From: Ianthella basta
Taxonomy: Eukaryota; Porifera; Demospongiae; Verongiida; Ianthellidae
Reading direction: 5' to 3'
Length of the DNA: 64,000 bases
NCBI GenBank assembly: GCA_964019415.1
Contig: OZ025872.1
Location: forward strand, 8,076,322-8,140,321
Shown here: one piece after another, positions 43,891-55,886 of the stretch
Layout of the letters: every line of letters begins with the position of its first letter
Position numbering within the stretch: position 1 is the first letter of the stretch
Notes under the pieces: generated by a model
What the model was told of the DNA's origin: nothing
What the model saw: only the letters and a program-made list of their open reading frames with translations
Databases searched by the model: none
Made by a program: the position numbers and the translations under genes

Positions 43891-45147
43891 CTGGGTGTGG
43901 TTGTCTTAATCCTACCATGTTTTGTGACGTTAACTCCATCCAGAATTGAAAGAGAATATCCCGAAACAACGATTTATTGTAATAAGATGACCAGTTGTTG
44001 ACCAGACCAGTATATTATAATAATACATGACCAGTTGGGTTAGAAAAATGATTACATAGTAATTTAATTGCTACTGTATTATTATGCATGAAGATGATGG
44101 ATTGATCTTGCCTTCCATCAATCACAACATCACATGCATGAACATGAGCAGTGTATCTTCAAGTACACATTCTCAATGTGCATTTGGCTGATTGGTATCG
44201 TAACTAGATTCTACTGACTGAGTATACATTACTGTTTGCCGTAATTGCTGTTGTAGCAGATTAGATCTTCCTGTTAGCACCTCTGAAACAGCCCAATCCT
44301 GCCTGGTAGTAGTTGGTGCTGGCAGTGAAGTGAACATGTGTGGCTGCAAGTGGTATGGTAAAGTGCATATTAATGCTCACCATGGTCCGAGTGCTATCTT
44401 CCTGCTAGCACCTCTGAAACAACCCATACACGCCTGGCAGTGCTTGTTGTTGACTTCATTAAGCTTTACATTTAATACCATGTGTAGAAGCAGTCATGCA
44501 GTGTTCACATGTTCGATAGTATTATAATATTATATTGCTGCAATTAATATGTATATGCACTTTGCATGTACTTCCTTGTGAGCAGCTGCAAGTCTCTCTT
44601 TTACGCACACATAAGAGTGTTCTTATGAAATGAGAATAGCTGAACCTCATTTTGTTCATGCTGACATAAAGGCATGATCAATATTGGACATATAGTGGGT
44701 TGCAATTTCATCACTGAATGCATCCATGGTTTGCAGAGCTGAGCAAGACTACAATTTTGAATGTAGATATATTGTGCCAATATCTATGTTGATGAACTCC
44801 TACACATATATGTGAGATTCTGGGATCAATTTTTTCAACTTGTCACCATTATTCAAATCTGCAGGTAAGTACGTACATGTTTTTTAATGAATCAAAGGTG
44901 ACAGGTAGGTAATAGTGACCCTGACACTGCCAAAAGAATGTTCTGAAGACAAACATGAACAGTTAAAGTCAGGCCTCATCAACAAAAGGTAAAATAGATA
45001 GAAATATTATTCAGGCGTGCAGTTAGTTAGGTCAGAAGGGGTCATCCTCAGAGCTCACAAACGAAAGAGAATCTCAAAGTTCACCAAAGGTTTCAACACT
45101 GATGAAGGCAACAGTGAGTTGCTGATACGTTTCATTGGTGAAATCAA
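43891..45147. repeat. partial duplication unit between units 2 and 3
   Basis: Collinear with about 37990-39130 of unit 2, then jumps at about 45148 to the block that starts unit 1 (31199 onward). It carries no coding exon. It represents either an unequal-crossover product or an incomplete extra unit. Confidence 0.8.
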
Positions 45148-47237
45148 AAATCACCACTACTATTGCATGAACAGGCAGTTAAGTGTCTGCTATCCAACAG
45201 TATGACTGTTGCATTGTATAGGATTCTTTATTTATGGATCATCTTTAGGAACTAATAGACAGTGAATGTTAGGTGCTCCCTTCTATTGCAGCTGTGCCAC
45301 TGAGATGACATTGGCCCCCTTACAATGCAGTGTAAATCGTGGACCCGTGCACCAGCACGGACTGTAGTAATGCAACTGCGTGCCTATATTGTTGTACTAT
45401 TCTGGAAATATTTTTCTATATGACCAGTTGTTGACCAGACCAGTATATTATATTATTACATGACCAGTTGGGTGAGAAAAAGGAATACGTAGTAATTCAA
45501 TTGCTACTGTATTATTATGCATGAAAATGATGGATTGATCTTGCCTTCCATCAATCACAGCATCATATGCATGAACATGAGCAGTGTATCTTCAAGTACA
45601 CATTCTCAATGTGCATTTGGCTGATTGGTATTGCAATTGGCTTCTACTGACTGAGTATACATTACCATTTGCCGTAATTGCTGTTGTAGCAGATTAGATC
45701 TTCCTGTTAGCACCTATGAAACAGCCCAATCCTGCCTGGTAGTAGTTGGTGATGGTAGTGAAGTGAACATGTGTGGCTGCAAGTGGTATGGTAAAGTGCA
45801 TATTAATGCTCACCATGGTCCGAGTGCTATCTTCCTGCTAGCACCTCTGAAACAGCCCGTACATGCCTGGCAGTACTTGTTGATGGCTTCATAAAGCTTT
45901 ACATTTTATACCATGTGTAGAAGCAGTCATGCAGCGTTCACATGTTCGATAGTATTATAATATTATATTGCTGCAATTAATATGTATATGCACTTTGCAT
46001 GTACTTCCTTGTGAGCAGCTACAAGTCTCTCTTTTATACATACATAAGAGTGTTCTTATGAAAGGAGAATAACTGAACCTTATTTTGTTTCATGCTGACA
46101 TAAAGGCATGACCAATATTTGACATATAGTTGGTTGCAATTTCATCACTGAATGCATCCATGGTTTGCAGAGCTGAGCAAGACTCAATTTTGAATCTAGG
46201 TATATTGTGCCAATAACTATGTTGATGAACTCTACACATATATGTGAGATTCTGGGATTAATTTTTTCAACTTGTCACCATTATTCAAAACTGCAGGTAA
46301 GTACGTACATGTTTTTGAATGAAGCAAAGGTGAAAGGTGGGTAGAAGTGACCCCGACACTGCCAAAAAGAATGTTCTGAAGACAAACACGCACAGTTAAA
46401 GTCAGGCCTCAAAAACAAGAGAAAAAATAGATAGAAATATTATTCAGGCGTGCAGTTGCAGTTAGGTCAGAATGGGTAATCCCCAGAGTTCACCAACGAA
46501 AGAGAATCTTAAAGTTCACCAAAAGTTGTATGAAGCATGGATGCCACAACTGAACATTGTACAGTCATTACTTTATAGCCACCAGTAGTCTAGTGTGCTA
46601 GACTAAGCCACCAGATGCTAAACTTACTTAAGTGTCCAAACGAATTCGAATGATTTGAATTTGGAGAGCATCTGGTGATACCATGGTTTCCATGTATTAT
46701 TATTATATGTATGACTTTACAAAAAGACTTACTCTTCTGCACTACTCATTAACATTAAAGCATGCATGCAGTACAGTTATGGCTATCTTGCGTTTAATTG
46801 TTAGTGCCTCTACAACTACTTTCAGAGTGCTTTCTAACCACAAACCTCAACAAAGTTATTCATGACTCCTCTATTTTACATCATATGCCATAAATGGCAA
46901 CTGTCACTCACAGGTAGACTATAAGAGCAGGTATGCTTCCACTTGCTAGCAGATCTGCAAGCCCTGATACGAAAGAAGACAGCAACCAAAGTTTCCCAAA
47001 GAAACCTCTTACTGTTGAGTAAGTATACCTGTCAGACTTATAACATTTATTCATTGTCTTACAGGTGGAACCAAATAGGAGTGTATAGAGATTCTTTCAT
47101 CACAAACGGGAAACACAATATTGCCCAGTGATTATTATGCTCCATTAGGTCCAGTAGTCAATTCGCCTAATGCCATTCACCTATGTTTATCTATCATGTT
47201 TGCCACAGGTAGAAAGCATACTAGCATTTCATCCAGG

Positions 47238-50200
47238 ATGCCCCTTTTCATTGAGGCTTTGACCGCAGTGCTTACTGCCTCATTCTTGCTGACCTTCCAA
47301 GGTTGCCTTGGATTTGACAGGGTCCTCAGGTGTGACTGATACTGCACTCTTAATGTTGTATACTGATACAGCTAATTATGCTTTTACTGGTCTGCTACAA
47401 TTTTGTATAAAAGGGTATATCTAGTGCTAATCAGTCACAAAGGGCAAAGAAGGTTGAATACGAGAAATGCAATTCTACAATCAGTTTCTACTCAGTAAAC
47501 TAGATTAGAGTACTACTAGGCTGATCCTAACACTCGTAACAGTATGTCATCTTATCTTCTGAGTTGAGAAGAATTGCTGCATGTTGACATTTCTGCCTTA
47601 GCATGCATCTTCAACAGAGTAAAGGCAACTTGAAACAAAATTACAGCTCTCTCTGATATTTCCAATGTAATGCCATAATTGTAAAGTGCTCCAGTTGCAA
47701 GCTGCCTGACATGCAGTGGTAGCTAGCACATGCTGCATGGTTGTCTATGCAATGTATCTGACAGCACTACCGTGCTGTCTATGTAGAGATGGCAGTGGTT
47801 GTTTGTATGCTGTAATGCAAACAAACAGTAGCGTCATTATCGTATGAGGCGGAAAACTGGCGAAAAGGGCTGCCCATAAATTGTACCAATGCATGAGAAA
47901 GGTAGAAAGTGTGCAAATACTACAAGGGAATCTGCCTGCTAAGCATCCCTGGAAATGTTTTTGCAAATTAAAGGTATTTACTCAAGAACTGAGTCCGAAG
48001 AGTGACAGAAGAGTGGGTAATGGAAGAGCAGGTGGAGTTCAGGAGTGGTATAGGGTGTTAAGACTGATTTTTGTGCTGAGGCAATTGACTGAGAGAATGA
48101 TTGAGAAGGATGAGAAGATGTATGCAGTTTTTGTGCATCTGTAGAAGGCTTACAATAAGGTATGTAGGGAGGAGCTGTGGGAAGTTTTGCAGAGATATGG
48201 TGTGTCAGGTGAGTTGCTGAGAACCATAAGGGCAAGGTATTAGTCATATGAGAGGATTGATAGTGAGGTGACAGAATGGTTTAATGTGAGGCAAGTGAGG
48301 TGACAGAATGGTTTAATGTGAGGCAACGGGGTGAGGCAGGGTTGCTCCATGTCGCTGTGGTTATGTATTCAACATCTATCTGGATATGGTAGTCAGAGAA
48401 GCATGAGACAGTTTCGGAGAGGAGTGACATTGAATGCATGCAAGGTGCAGGTATATGACACAGTCTTGGTTGCTGAAAGTGACGAAGATCTTGAACGCAA
48501 CATTGCAGCACTCCAAGAAGCGATGAGAGAACAAAAACTTTGGAATCAACTGGGGAAAAGTAAGCACCATGGTGGTCGGCAAGGAGCCTATAGAGTGTAA
48601 CAATGAAGTTAAGGAGCACAGTGTGAAGATTGTACCTAGGAGTACAGTTTACTGCACACAGAAGAATGGAAGGAGAACTGCATTGACAGAAGCATTGGTA
48701 TTGCAACAATTAAGTGCTGTTGGGGCAATGCAGAAAGAAAGGTATTTAGAAGCAGGGAGTTGAGTAAGAAAGCAAAAGTGGAAGTGTACAATGCACTGGT
48801 AGTGCCAATGTTGATATATGGTTGTGAATTTTGGGTGTTGAGGGAATGGGAAGGACCAGGCTGCAGGCATTAGAAATGAGTACGTGTATTAAGGAAGGCA
48901 ACAGGATTTAGCAGGCTAGACTGTATTAGAAATGAGGAGATTAAATGTAGATTACAACAGAGATCAATAGTGGATGTTGTGAAGGAGAGAAGAGAGAAGT
49001 GGCGGGTTAAAGTAATGGAGAAGACTGAAAGTCTAGCTGAAGTAGGATAGAAGAGGTGGAGGGGAAGACCTATGTGCTGATGGAGAGAGGAAATTTGATT
49101 CAATAAGCATTTTGCTACCTAATATCTGTTACTGTTATTATTAACACTTATTTCATTGTTCTAGAATGCCCCTAGCTTGGGGATAAACATTCTATAATGA
49201 TGAGGATGATGATGGTGATAGTGATGGTGAGGTCTAACCTATATTTTCCATAGTGAAAGTGTGCACTCCTGTATAATATGGAAAGCAACTGCGGCATTTC
49301 CAGTATTAGCTATACCGTATTGCGTGAACATTTCGCGGAAGAAAATTTCGTAATTTTGTTCAAAGCCAAGCATTTCGTGGTTTTAATTTTGCGATTTCCA
49401 ACCTTCAAAAAATAACCTTGGCAGGCAAACTACTTAGTTGAAAGGGAAATTTCCCGTACAGAACAATAACATGGCATTTAAACGGTTAAATCCATTTCTG
49501 CGCTTCATGGCGGCCATCTTATTATGCCGTTTGTATAGAATTATAATCATGGGTGGAGAAAATTCGCGAAGGAAAATTTCACGAATTTGGTCGAATCGCG
49601 AACATTAAACCTCGCGAAATGTTCTCGCTATACCGTACCTTTGCTGACAGTGACAGCTCACAACTTTGCCACTGCATTTTGCTACTCTAGATTAGCTATA
49701 TATGGCCAAACCTTTGTAGGTTAATGATTCGGTAGAGGCTCATAGCTGCGATTGTAGATTTAGCAAATAATTAGATGAGCAATACTGCAGCTTGAAGAAA
49801 GGAGGGTCGCAGGACGTTTCGGCTCGAGAGCCTTTGTCAAGCACCACCCAAGCATCCACTTCACCATGGAGGAAGAGAAGGAATGCACACTGCCATTCCT
49901 GGATGTTCTGGTTTCCCGAGGACACAATAAGCTACTCACATCAGTTTATTGTAAACCGACTCATACCGAGAGGTACATCCCATTCAGCTCACACCACCCC
50001 CACAAGACCATCACGGGAGTGTTGAGGTGCATGAAGGATCGGGCAGACAACATCTGTGGCCCAGAAACCAGAGCAGAGGAGCTACATCACCTCGAAGACG
50101 TGTTCCAGGCGAATGGTTTCCCTGCTACTCTCGTGAAGAAAACCCTGTCAGCACCACCCAAAGTACCTCATCCACCACCTTCACTCACTCAGCCCCCACA

Positions 50201-51889
50201 GAAGACCCTATGTACCCCATATGTTCGCGGAGTGAGCGAGAAGTTGAAGAGAATCTGCACAAGACTGATCATTTGTACAGTCTTCACACCTGCACACACA
50301 TTGAAGAAGACGCTGATGAAAGTGAAGAACCGGTTACCGGAGGAGAAGAAGAAGGCTGTGGTTTATCAGGTGCCATATAAGGACTGCCACCAACTCTACA
50401 CGGGTGAATCCAAGAGGACCCTTAAGGTCAGACTGGTCGAACACAGAAGAGCAGTACAAAAGAGTGATGTGAACAATGGAATTGCGGTGCATGTGGCCAA
50501 CACCAGCCACAGTATTGATTGGCAGAATGCACGAGTGGTGAAGACAGTACCAGGATACTGGGAGAGGAGAACTACAGAGGCCATCCTGATTAGGAAGAGC
50601 CAGGAGCCCATGAACCTGGACAATGGACTCCTACTCCCCAGTGTTTGGAACCCTATATTACTAAACACACCTCCATGATGTCACTAATAGATTTGTTCAG
50701 TTTCCCCTTCCTGTTTATTCAATTAATTATTTGGAGTGCCTCATGTTTATTCAATTAATCTTTCAGTGACTCATATTTATTCAATTACTTTGCCACTTCA
50801 ACACCTGTCACCTACTGTCATCTGTTTTGTATATAAGCCAGTCACTCACTTCAGTCCTCACTGTAAGCAGTTGACAAAGGCTCTCGAGCCGAAACATCCT
50901 GCGACCTCCTTTCTTCAAGCTGCAGTATTGCTCATCTAATTATTTGCTAAATCTTTGTAGGCTAGATAGCTCCACCAGCAGTTCCACAACTGGAAAGTCC
51001 CGGCCTTTTAAGTGACTTTGCTACAAGTAGGATGGCTTGTTATGATAACAGATATGTTTAAGTGCAGTTGTCTGCATACTCCTACTTTAGTTTTGGATCA
51101 AACACATTTGATAGCACAGCCCTGTCATTAGCTCATCAGTAATATATTGTATTTAAGCAGCCTATATGTAAAGCATTTAGAATAAGTATCCATTGGATAA
51201 GGAACAGCCACGTCTACTCACTAGTCTCATTCTGATTTTGTTCGCACAGAATCAAATGTGGTCCTGGAGATTGGGTCAAGATTGGTTCTCTCAATCCACT
51301 AGACTCATGTCCAGATGGATTCATGTCTGAAAACATCGGTGGAGCACAGGTGTGCTGGAAGAAGGAGAAAGGGTGCACATCATTCACCTTTGAAGCAGGA
51401 CAAGACTACAGAGCTGTCTGTGGTGTCGCTACAGCATATGCTTATGGCAGTCCAGATGCATTTGATCATAATCACTCACCAGACCAGATCATTGATGAAG
51501 CATATGTTGATGGAATTTCTATCACCTACGGCAGCCCTCGTCAGCACCTTTTCACTTATGCGGCTAGGTTGGCATTTGGTAAATGTCCTTGCAAGCGAGG
51601 AAAGCCAGGACCTGCATTTGTAAATAACAACACATACTGTGGAGACCAAGTAGTGGCTCCTGGGGAGAAGTGGCAGAGGAAGTGGTACCCCAACACTGTT
51701 TTGTGGCATGCCGCATCTGATTGCTCAGATGATGATATAACTTGCCGTGATGACTATCGTCCTTGGTTCAGTGTTGAGACAGCCAGCAGCACTTCTGATG
51801 CTGTTGAAATTCGTTCCTGTCAGGATCAAGCTTACAGCGATGAAGCACTAGGGATTGCCAGCGTGGAGATCTACATCAGAGTGGACTGA
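47238..51889 (+). CDS. secreted Cys-rich protein, array copy 3
   Basis: Exons 47238-47329 (signal peptide MPLFIEALTAVLTASFLLTF) and 51250-51889 join in phase 2 and give about 243 aa. The mature domain keeps GDWVKIGSLNPLDSCPDGF, VCGVATAYAYGSPDAFD, IDEAYVDGISITYGSPRQHL, FTYAA, CPCK, YCGDQ, LWHAASDC, PWFSV, TSDAVEIRSC and EIYIRVD. Eleven Cys are conserved with copy 1, which has one more near its N-terminus. The coding intron is 3.9 kb (1.75 kb in copy 1) because of a LINE fragment, a MITE and a Penelope-like element. No disabling change was found. The variable segments lie after SPDAF and around the CPC motif. Confidence 0.85.
47975..49095 (+). mobile_element. LINE reverse-transcriptase remnant in unit 3 intron
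   Basis: Same insertion as in unit 2, with motifs LRQLTERMIEKDEKMYAVF, ELWEVLQRYGVSGELLRTI, DTVLVAESDEDLERNIAALQ and a terminal GRP-type segment. Broken by stops; a local duplication of about 25 bp (AGGTGACAGAATGGTTTAAT) lies at 48268-48325. Inactive. Confidence 0.8.
49315..49635. mobile_element. MITE family C, 321 bp, TA target site
   Basis: Absent at the same site of unit 2 (GCTATACCTTTGC), so the borders are exact: TA at 49313-49314 and 49636-49637 flank the element. Terminal inverted repeats are imperfect (CCGTATTGCGTGAACATTTC against the complement of GAAATGTTCTCGCTATACCG). Interior is rich in AAATTTCG/CGAAATTT steps. No coding capacity. TA duplication fits Tc1/mariner- or similar-driven MITEs. 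Confidence 0.85.
49724..50953 (+). mobile_element. 5'-truncated Penelope-like element with inverted terminal repeats
   Basis: Inverted repeats of about 85 bp (49756-49840 and 50871-50954) differ at only about two positions. Unit DNA is duplicated at the borders: CTTTGTAGGTTA at about 49713 and CTTTGTAGGCTA at about 50953, against a single CTTTGTAGGTTAG in unit 2. The repeat contains TTGACAAAGG-CTC-TCGAGCCGAAAC, with a hairpin followed by GAAA as in hammerhead-bearing Penelope termini, although the first box is not CUGANGA. The single ORF inside is described separately. Confidence 0.85.
49866..50678 (+). pseudogene. Penelope-like element ORF: RT thumb plus GIY-YIG endonuclease
   Basis: A 270-residue open frame, continuing in frame a little upstream (HHPSIHFT). 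LPFLDVLVSR...SVYCKPTHTERYIPFSSHHP is the conserved block just after the reverse-transcriptase core of Penelope-like elements. The C-terminal part has VVYQVPYKDCHQLYTGESKR then TLKVRLVEHRRAV, a GIY-YIG nuclease with YTG in place of YIG. The catalytic reverse-transcriptase motifs are missing, so this is a 5'-truncated, non-autonomous copy, although the remaining frame is undamaged over 800 bp and therefore probably young. It lies in sense orientation in the copy 3 intron. Confidence 0.85.
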
Positions 51890-52589
51890 GCAGGCAGTTT
51901 CGAACATTGCAGCTAGTGTTAGGCATAACATGTGGCATTGCTCACCATAACTCTTAGGATATAGGCCTTTCATTTCTTTACTCAATATATTACTTATTAC
52001 TAGAACAGTATAACTAGCTATTCCTTAATTATCGAAGCTGCTGAAATTTGCCACTTTCATTGTAGACCATTTATTCTGCAATGTTCTGTGAAGTCAAACA
52101 AGTATTTCAAGTTAAAGTTCCACTGAAGCGAAATTTTTTATTTCATTTTTAAGTAGTACAAACCTTCCTAAGACAAACTGCCTATCCTTTTTGTTGACAA
52201 AAAATGCTCCTTCATACTGTTTTGACGATTTACGCTTGCTACCCAGCACCTAAAACTGGTGACAGTACGACACCCCGTGACGTCACTGGGTTTGCAAAGG
52301 TCCCCGGTGTGCATATTTTTGGCGAAGGCGCCCCCATAATGTTTTCACTTTTAGGTATTCGTATGGCTTCATGTTCATAATGGACTATTTATGTATGTAT
52401 ATATGAAGATGATGGATTGATCTTGCCTTCCATCATTCACAGCATCATATGCATGAATATCATATCTTCAAGTACACATTCTCAATGTGCATATGGCTGA
52501 TTGGTATCGTAACTAGATTCTACTGACTGAGTATACATGTCCCTCCATTTTCAATAGACACTACTAACTAGCTAGCACTCTGTGTCTAT

Positions 52590-52590
52590 C

Positions 52591-52665
<75 letters not shown>

Positions 52666-52735
52666 CACGTTATTGTTTGTGTGCACATGTGTATGTGTGC
52701 GTGTGTGTCTATTCATGCGTGCATGTGTGTGCGTT

Positions 52736-52796
<61 letters not shown>
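52590..52796. repeat. compound (C)n(CT)n(GT)n microsatellite
   Basis: Twelve Cs, then CT repeats, then two TG stretches separated by mixed TG/CA/CG sequence, all within the THAP transposon borders. Confidence 0.95.
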
Positions 52797-52799
<3 letters not shown>

Positions 52800-53776
52800 T
52801 CTGGTGACTTGAAACTCTTGCAAACCCAACAGTCTATTGCATCTTGATGTATATTTCAGGCCATCAGCATTGCTGTATCCCCAACTTTCTGAACTACTGA
52901 ACATTCATGTGGAGATTGCTAGCAAGTAGTAAGAGTTCAGAGGCGCCCCGGCGCCCTACGAGTTGTTTAACTCGAAATACTTGTTTCAATGTATTATCAA
53001 AGAAGTTCAATGCATCGTTGTTCAATCGTAGATCCTCGCGGCAACTTGATACTGGGCAGGTACATAGCATAACCCATCACAACGGACTGTAGAACGTTTC
53101 AACTTCGTAGGCCTTCGTTTAGTGACGTTACTGGGTGTGCAAACCGCCGAAGAGTGTATGTTGAAGCATATACAGCGCAACGTGGGACTCTGAGCTCTAT
53201 GGCTGAAGAAAGCGTTGTTTCCTCCTCTTCCTCTGTTACCTCAGATGGAGAGTTGTCTGAAGAAGATCTTGACGAGTACTCGTCGCACGTTAGACCCTAT
53301 CAGGATTAAACATTGGCCGGGGAAGAACTACGGAAAACGAACTTCAAGACAAACTCCGCGCAGATGAGCTCTCTCCGGGAATCCTGCAGGACATGCTGAT
53401 AGAAAACAGCGATGGCTGTGGATTCCTGGTAAGTGCATTGCCTATCCTGTATCCTTCAGCTCGTGTTCTGTCAGACAAAATTGGCGCGGTGATTTTGTGT
53501 ATGTAGATAGCGAATATGCGGTGTGCCCTATCTTCCTTTTCGTGCACTTGCGGGCCGTTGCGACGACGCGAACCTTAGCAGTGCGTTAGAATACCATTTG
53601 AAGCTGCTCCTCTAGCTCTTCACAGCTTTCACTTGCTGCTGGAAGAGACTTGGAGTGAATGACGCATCCAATACCTTTTTAAGAACCTGCATAATCATAG
53701 GATTGATTATGAATACAGAGCCCTCAATGTATTTAGACTGCTTTAAATCTTAGTATATAACAATACAGTGTCATTA

Positions 53777-54199
53777 TTACATGTGGGAGATGCTGCCACT
53801 GTGTCTTACCTGCTTTGTGAGTCTTCGTTCTCCTCTCTGGTCGCGATCTGCATAAGATGGCTCGTCTTCTGCCAGTGGAGCTACTGTGTCGACGTTCGGC
53901 ACGGATCCCTGCTTCAGAAGGGTACGAGGCGTTCTATGGGCTACTTCATCTTCCCAAGATAGCTTGCGCTGGAAGCAAGTCGGCTCAAAATGCGCGGAAC
54001 AGAGAGCAGAGTACTCCGATGGTTCGAAGTTGGCCCTATGACGCTGGACGAATTGAGTCCACAGTCTTCGTAAACGTGCATCTTTTGGGAAGCAGTGCAT
54101 TGAAATGCCAGGGGTATAGCTGATGTTCTTGCAGCTAACTTTATTCGGCCCACCGGCTACGCAGTACCTTCCACCCTGCTTGACAACTTTTTCAGCCAT
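53777..54199 (-). CDS. THAP zinc-finger protein of the transposon
   Basis: From ATG at 54199 (MAEKVVKQGG) the frame runs 140 codons. It shows a THAP C2CH finger: YCVAGGPNKVSCKN with the first two Cys, MHCFPKDARLRRLW, then LCSAHFEPTCF with the last Cys-His pair. THAP domains are DNA-binding modules shared by P-element-type and Kolobok-type transposases. No catalytic transposase domain was seen after the finger, and the frame ends at 53777. It is either an accessory ORF, a first exon, or a truncated transposase. The frame is open upstream into the inverted repeat but without an ATG. Confidence 0.75.
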   Translation of the reverse strand: MAEKVVKQGGRYCVAGGPNKVSCKNISYTPGISMHCFPKDARLRRLWTQFVQRHRANFEPSEYSALCSAHFEPTCFQRKLSWEDEVAHRTPRTLLKQGSVPNVDTVAPLAEDEPSYADRDQRGERRLTKQVRHSGSISHM

Positions 54200-54448
54200 A
54201 TCTTGGCAATTTGAAAAGTTTCCATTTGCAAACCCAATGACGATTTCTGACGTCAAGATTTTTTCGCAAGAATGGTCGCCAGTTTTTGGTGCTGGGCAGC
54301 AAGCGTAAATCGTCGAAAACGATATGAAGGGGCCATTTTTGGTCAACACAAAAGATAGGCAGTTTGTCTTAGGAAGGTTTGTGCTACTTGAGGTAGTAGA
54401 AGTGGCTCACGTGTTGAAATCAATCCTACCAAATTTTCAGTGCAGTGG

Positions 54449-55880
54449 TTGATTAAGGGGCCTGAATTACATATCTGAAGTTGGAGTCGATTGCTTCTTC
54501 CTTGAGGGAGTTATGAAAGACAGAAAACTAGCCAAAAGGTATTGCAGTAGAGGTGTTACGTAATTAAATTATGAGACAATACCTATTGTCAACGCAAAAT
54601 CGGCATTTCCAATACGTTTTGGCTATATTCTGTACTCTTAGACTATAATCGAATTATAAGCTGTTCAAGTATTTCAGCCCATCACCAACGCTGGCTGTGC
54701 CGTTTAAAAAGTCTTCCTAGTTGATGTCAGAGATAAACACCCTTCAATCGATTTACACGTAAATTGACTGTTGCAGACTCTCAAGCTAAGCCATTTAAAC
54801 CTAGAAACAGCTACAACAATTGCACTCTGTCGACGGCGAAGCCCAAACTGTTGCCACGCGTCTGGTCTCCGTTTAAATAGTTGCCGCCCTTTGTCAACCT
54901 CTTGAGGAGGAATTCTCTAGCTTTGATTCCTGGACCCGACATTTCTCCCTCGGATACCTAAGCCTTCAAATTGCCGCCGCTGTGCTCCTACAGAAGTCAA
55001 CAACTATCTGCAGACAGTGGACCGAATTGCTGAAGCTCTTAAGTTAAGGTGTGAAAATCAATCAGTTATCGGCCCGAGTCTATGTTAAGACTGAAATCGA
55101 TAGTTCTTTCCGCAGTGAAAGCGTTTTACACACCAAAGAAGCCTTCTGGCGGTCTCTTGCAAGCAGCGCTGTGTATGCATTTATAGTTATTCGCTGTATT
55201 CAACTTACTGCACTCTCAGTGCTACAGCAGTGTGTGGAACCAAGGTGTTGCTTGGCTATCTAGTCGGCAACGGCACGAAGACATCAAATGTGGTTGGCTC
55301 CATCACAATGTACATGTCAGTGCGCAGGAAACTGTGGCAGGATATCGTAATCGTGGCTAAGATATTGCAAAATTTCGAACTGTGCACATACCATTAGGTA
55401 CTATAGTCCAGCTTTGGTAGTGCTCAGTCATTCAGTTTCAAAACTAGATAGATTTTTGTGGAGTTGTTTGAAGTAATTTCCTGGGAAATTTTTCTTGTTT
55501 CAATTAGATTATTACAGTACGGAAGTGTCCATCAATTTATGATTCACACCATATTATAGGACACTTCCTTGTTTATAACATTTGTAATAATCAGGATGAT
55601 TGGTTATATGGTTTTAGAGTTACATAGTCATAATTAATGTACCCTAAATGAAAGTCTTGAGCCACTGCCACTACCTTAAAAATGGAATAAATATACTCAT
55701 GGGGCTGTTGCCCCATCTCGAAATACTTGCTCCCGCCATAGACAAACGAGGGAACCCTTGTTTGTCTATGCTCTCACCGGTCACTGCTGTGTATCAATGT
55801 ATAGTAGCTATAGCAACTAATTTTGTGTGATTCATCAACACACTTGTGAACACACTTCATAGGCAAGAATGAACACAAAT
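54449..55880. other. unassigned spacer between transposon and unit 4
   Basis: No recognised gene. Contains two small foldbacks: GGAAGTGTCC...GGACACTTCC at about 55521-55571, and ATAGACAAACGAGGG/CCCTTGTTTGTCTAT at about 55737-55769. A GC-richer segment around 54820-55060 has short open frames without family resemblance. Confidence 0.5.
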
Positions 55881-55886
55881 CCATAA

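Larger units (their letters stand above)
45148..52119. repeat. segmental duplication, unit 3
   Basis: Collinear with the whole of unit 1. Expanded by a MITE (49315-49635) and a Penelope-like element (49724-50953), both in the intron of the secreted-protein gene, and interrupted after the gene by a THAP transposon beginning at 52120. Confidence 0.9.
52120..54448. mobile_element. THAP-domain DNA transposon with long terminal inverted repeats
   Basis: The left end from CCACTGAAGCGAAATTTT at 52120 and the right end AAATTTTCAGTGCAGTGG at 54448 are inverted copies. The similarity extends about 160 bp inward (CCTTCCTAAGACAAACTGCC against its complement near 54360). A minus-strand THAP ORF lies at the right. 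A plus-strand acidic ORF (ATG at about 53200, MAEESVVSSSSSVTSDGELS...) lies in the middle and breaks after about 36 codons. Between 52385 and 52540 there is about 150 bp of duplication-unit DNA, and 52590-52796 is a microsatellite, so the element is a composite or rearranged copy. I see no clear target duplication. Confidence 0.75.

Noticed and set aside
50871-50905. Active hammerhead ribozyme in the Penelope terminus
   Set aside because: Helix II and GAAA are present but the first box reads UUGACAA rather than CUGANGA and helix III is not evident, so only resemblance is claimed.
54123-54308. Plus-strand open frame opposite the THAP ORF
   Set aside because: Shadow of the THAP-encoding strand.
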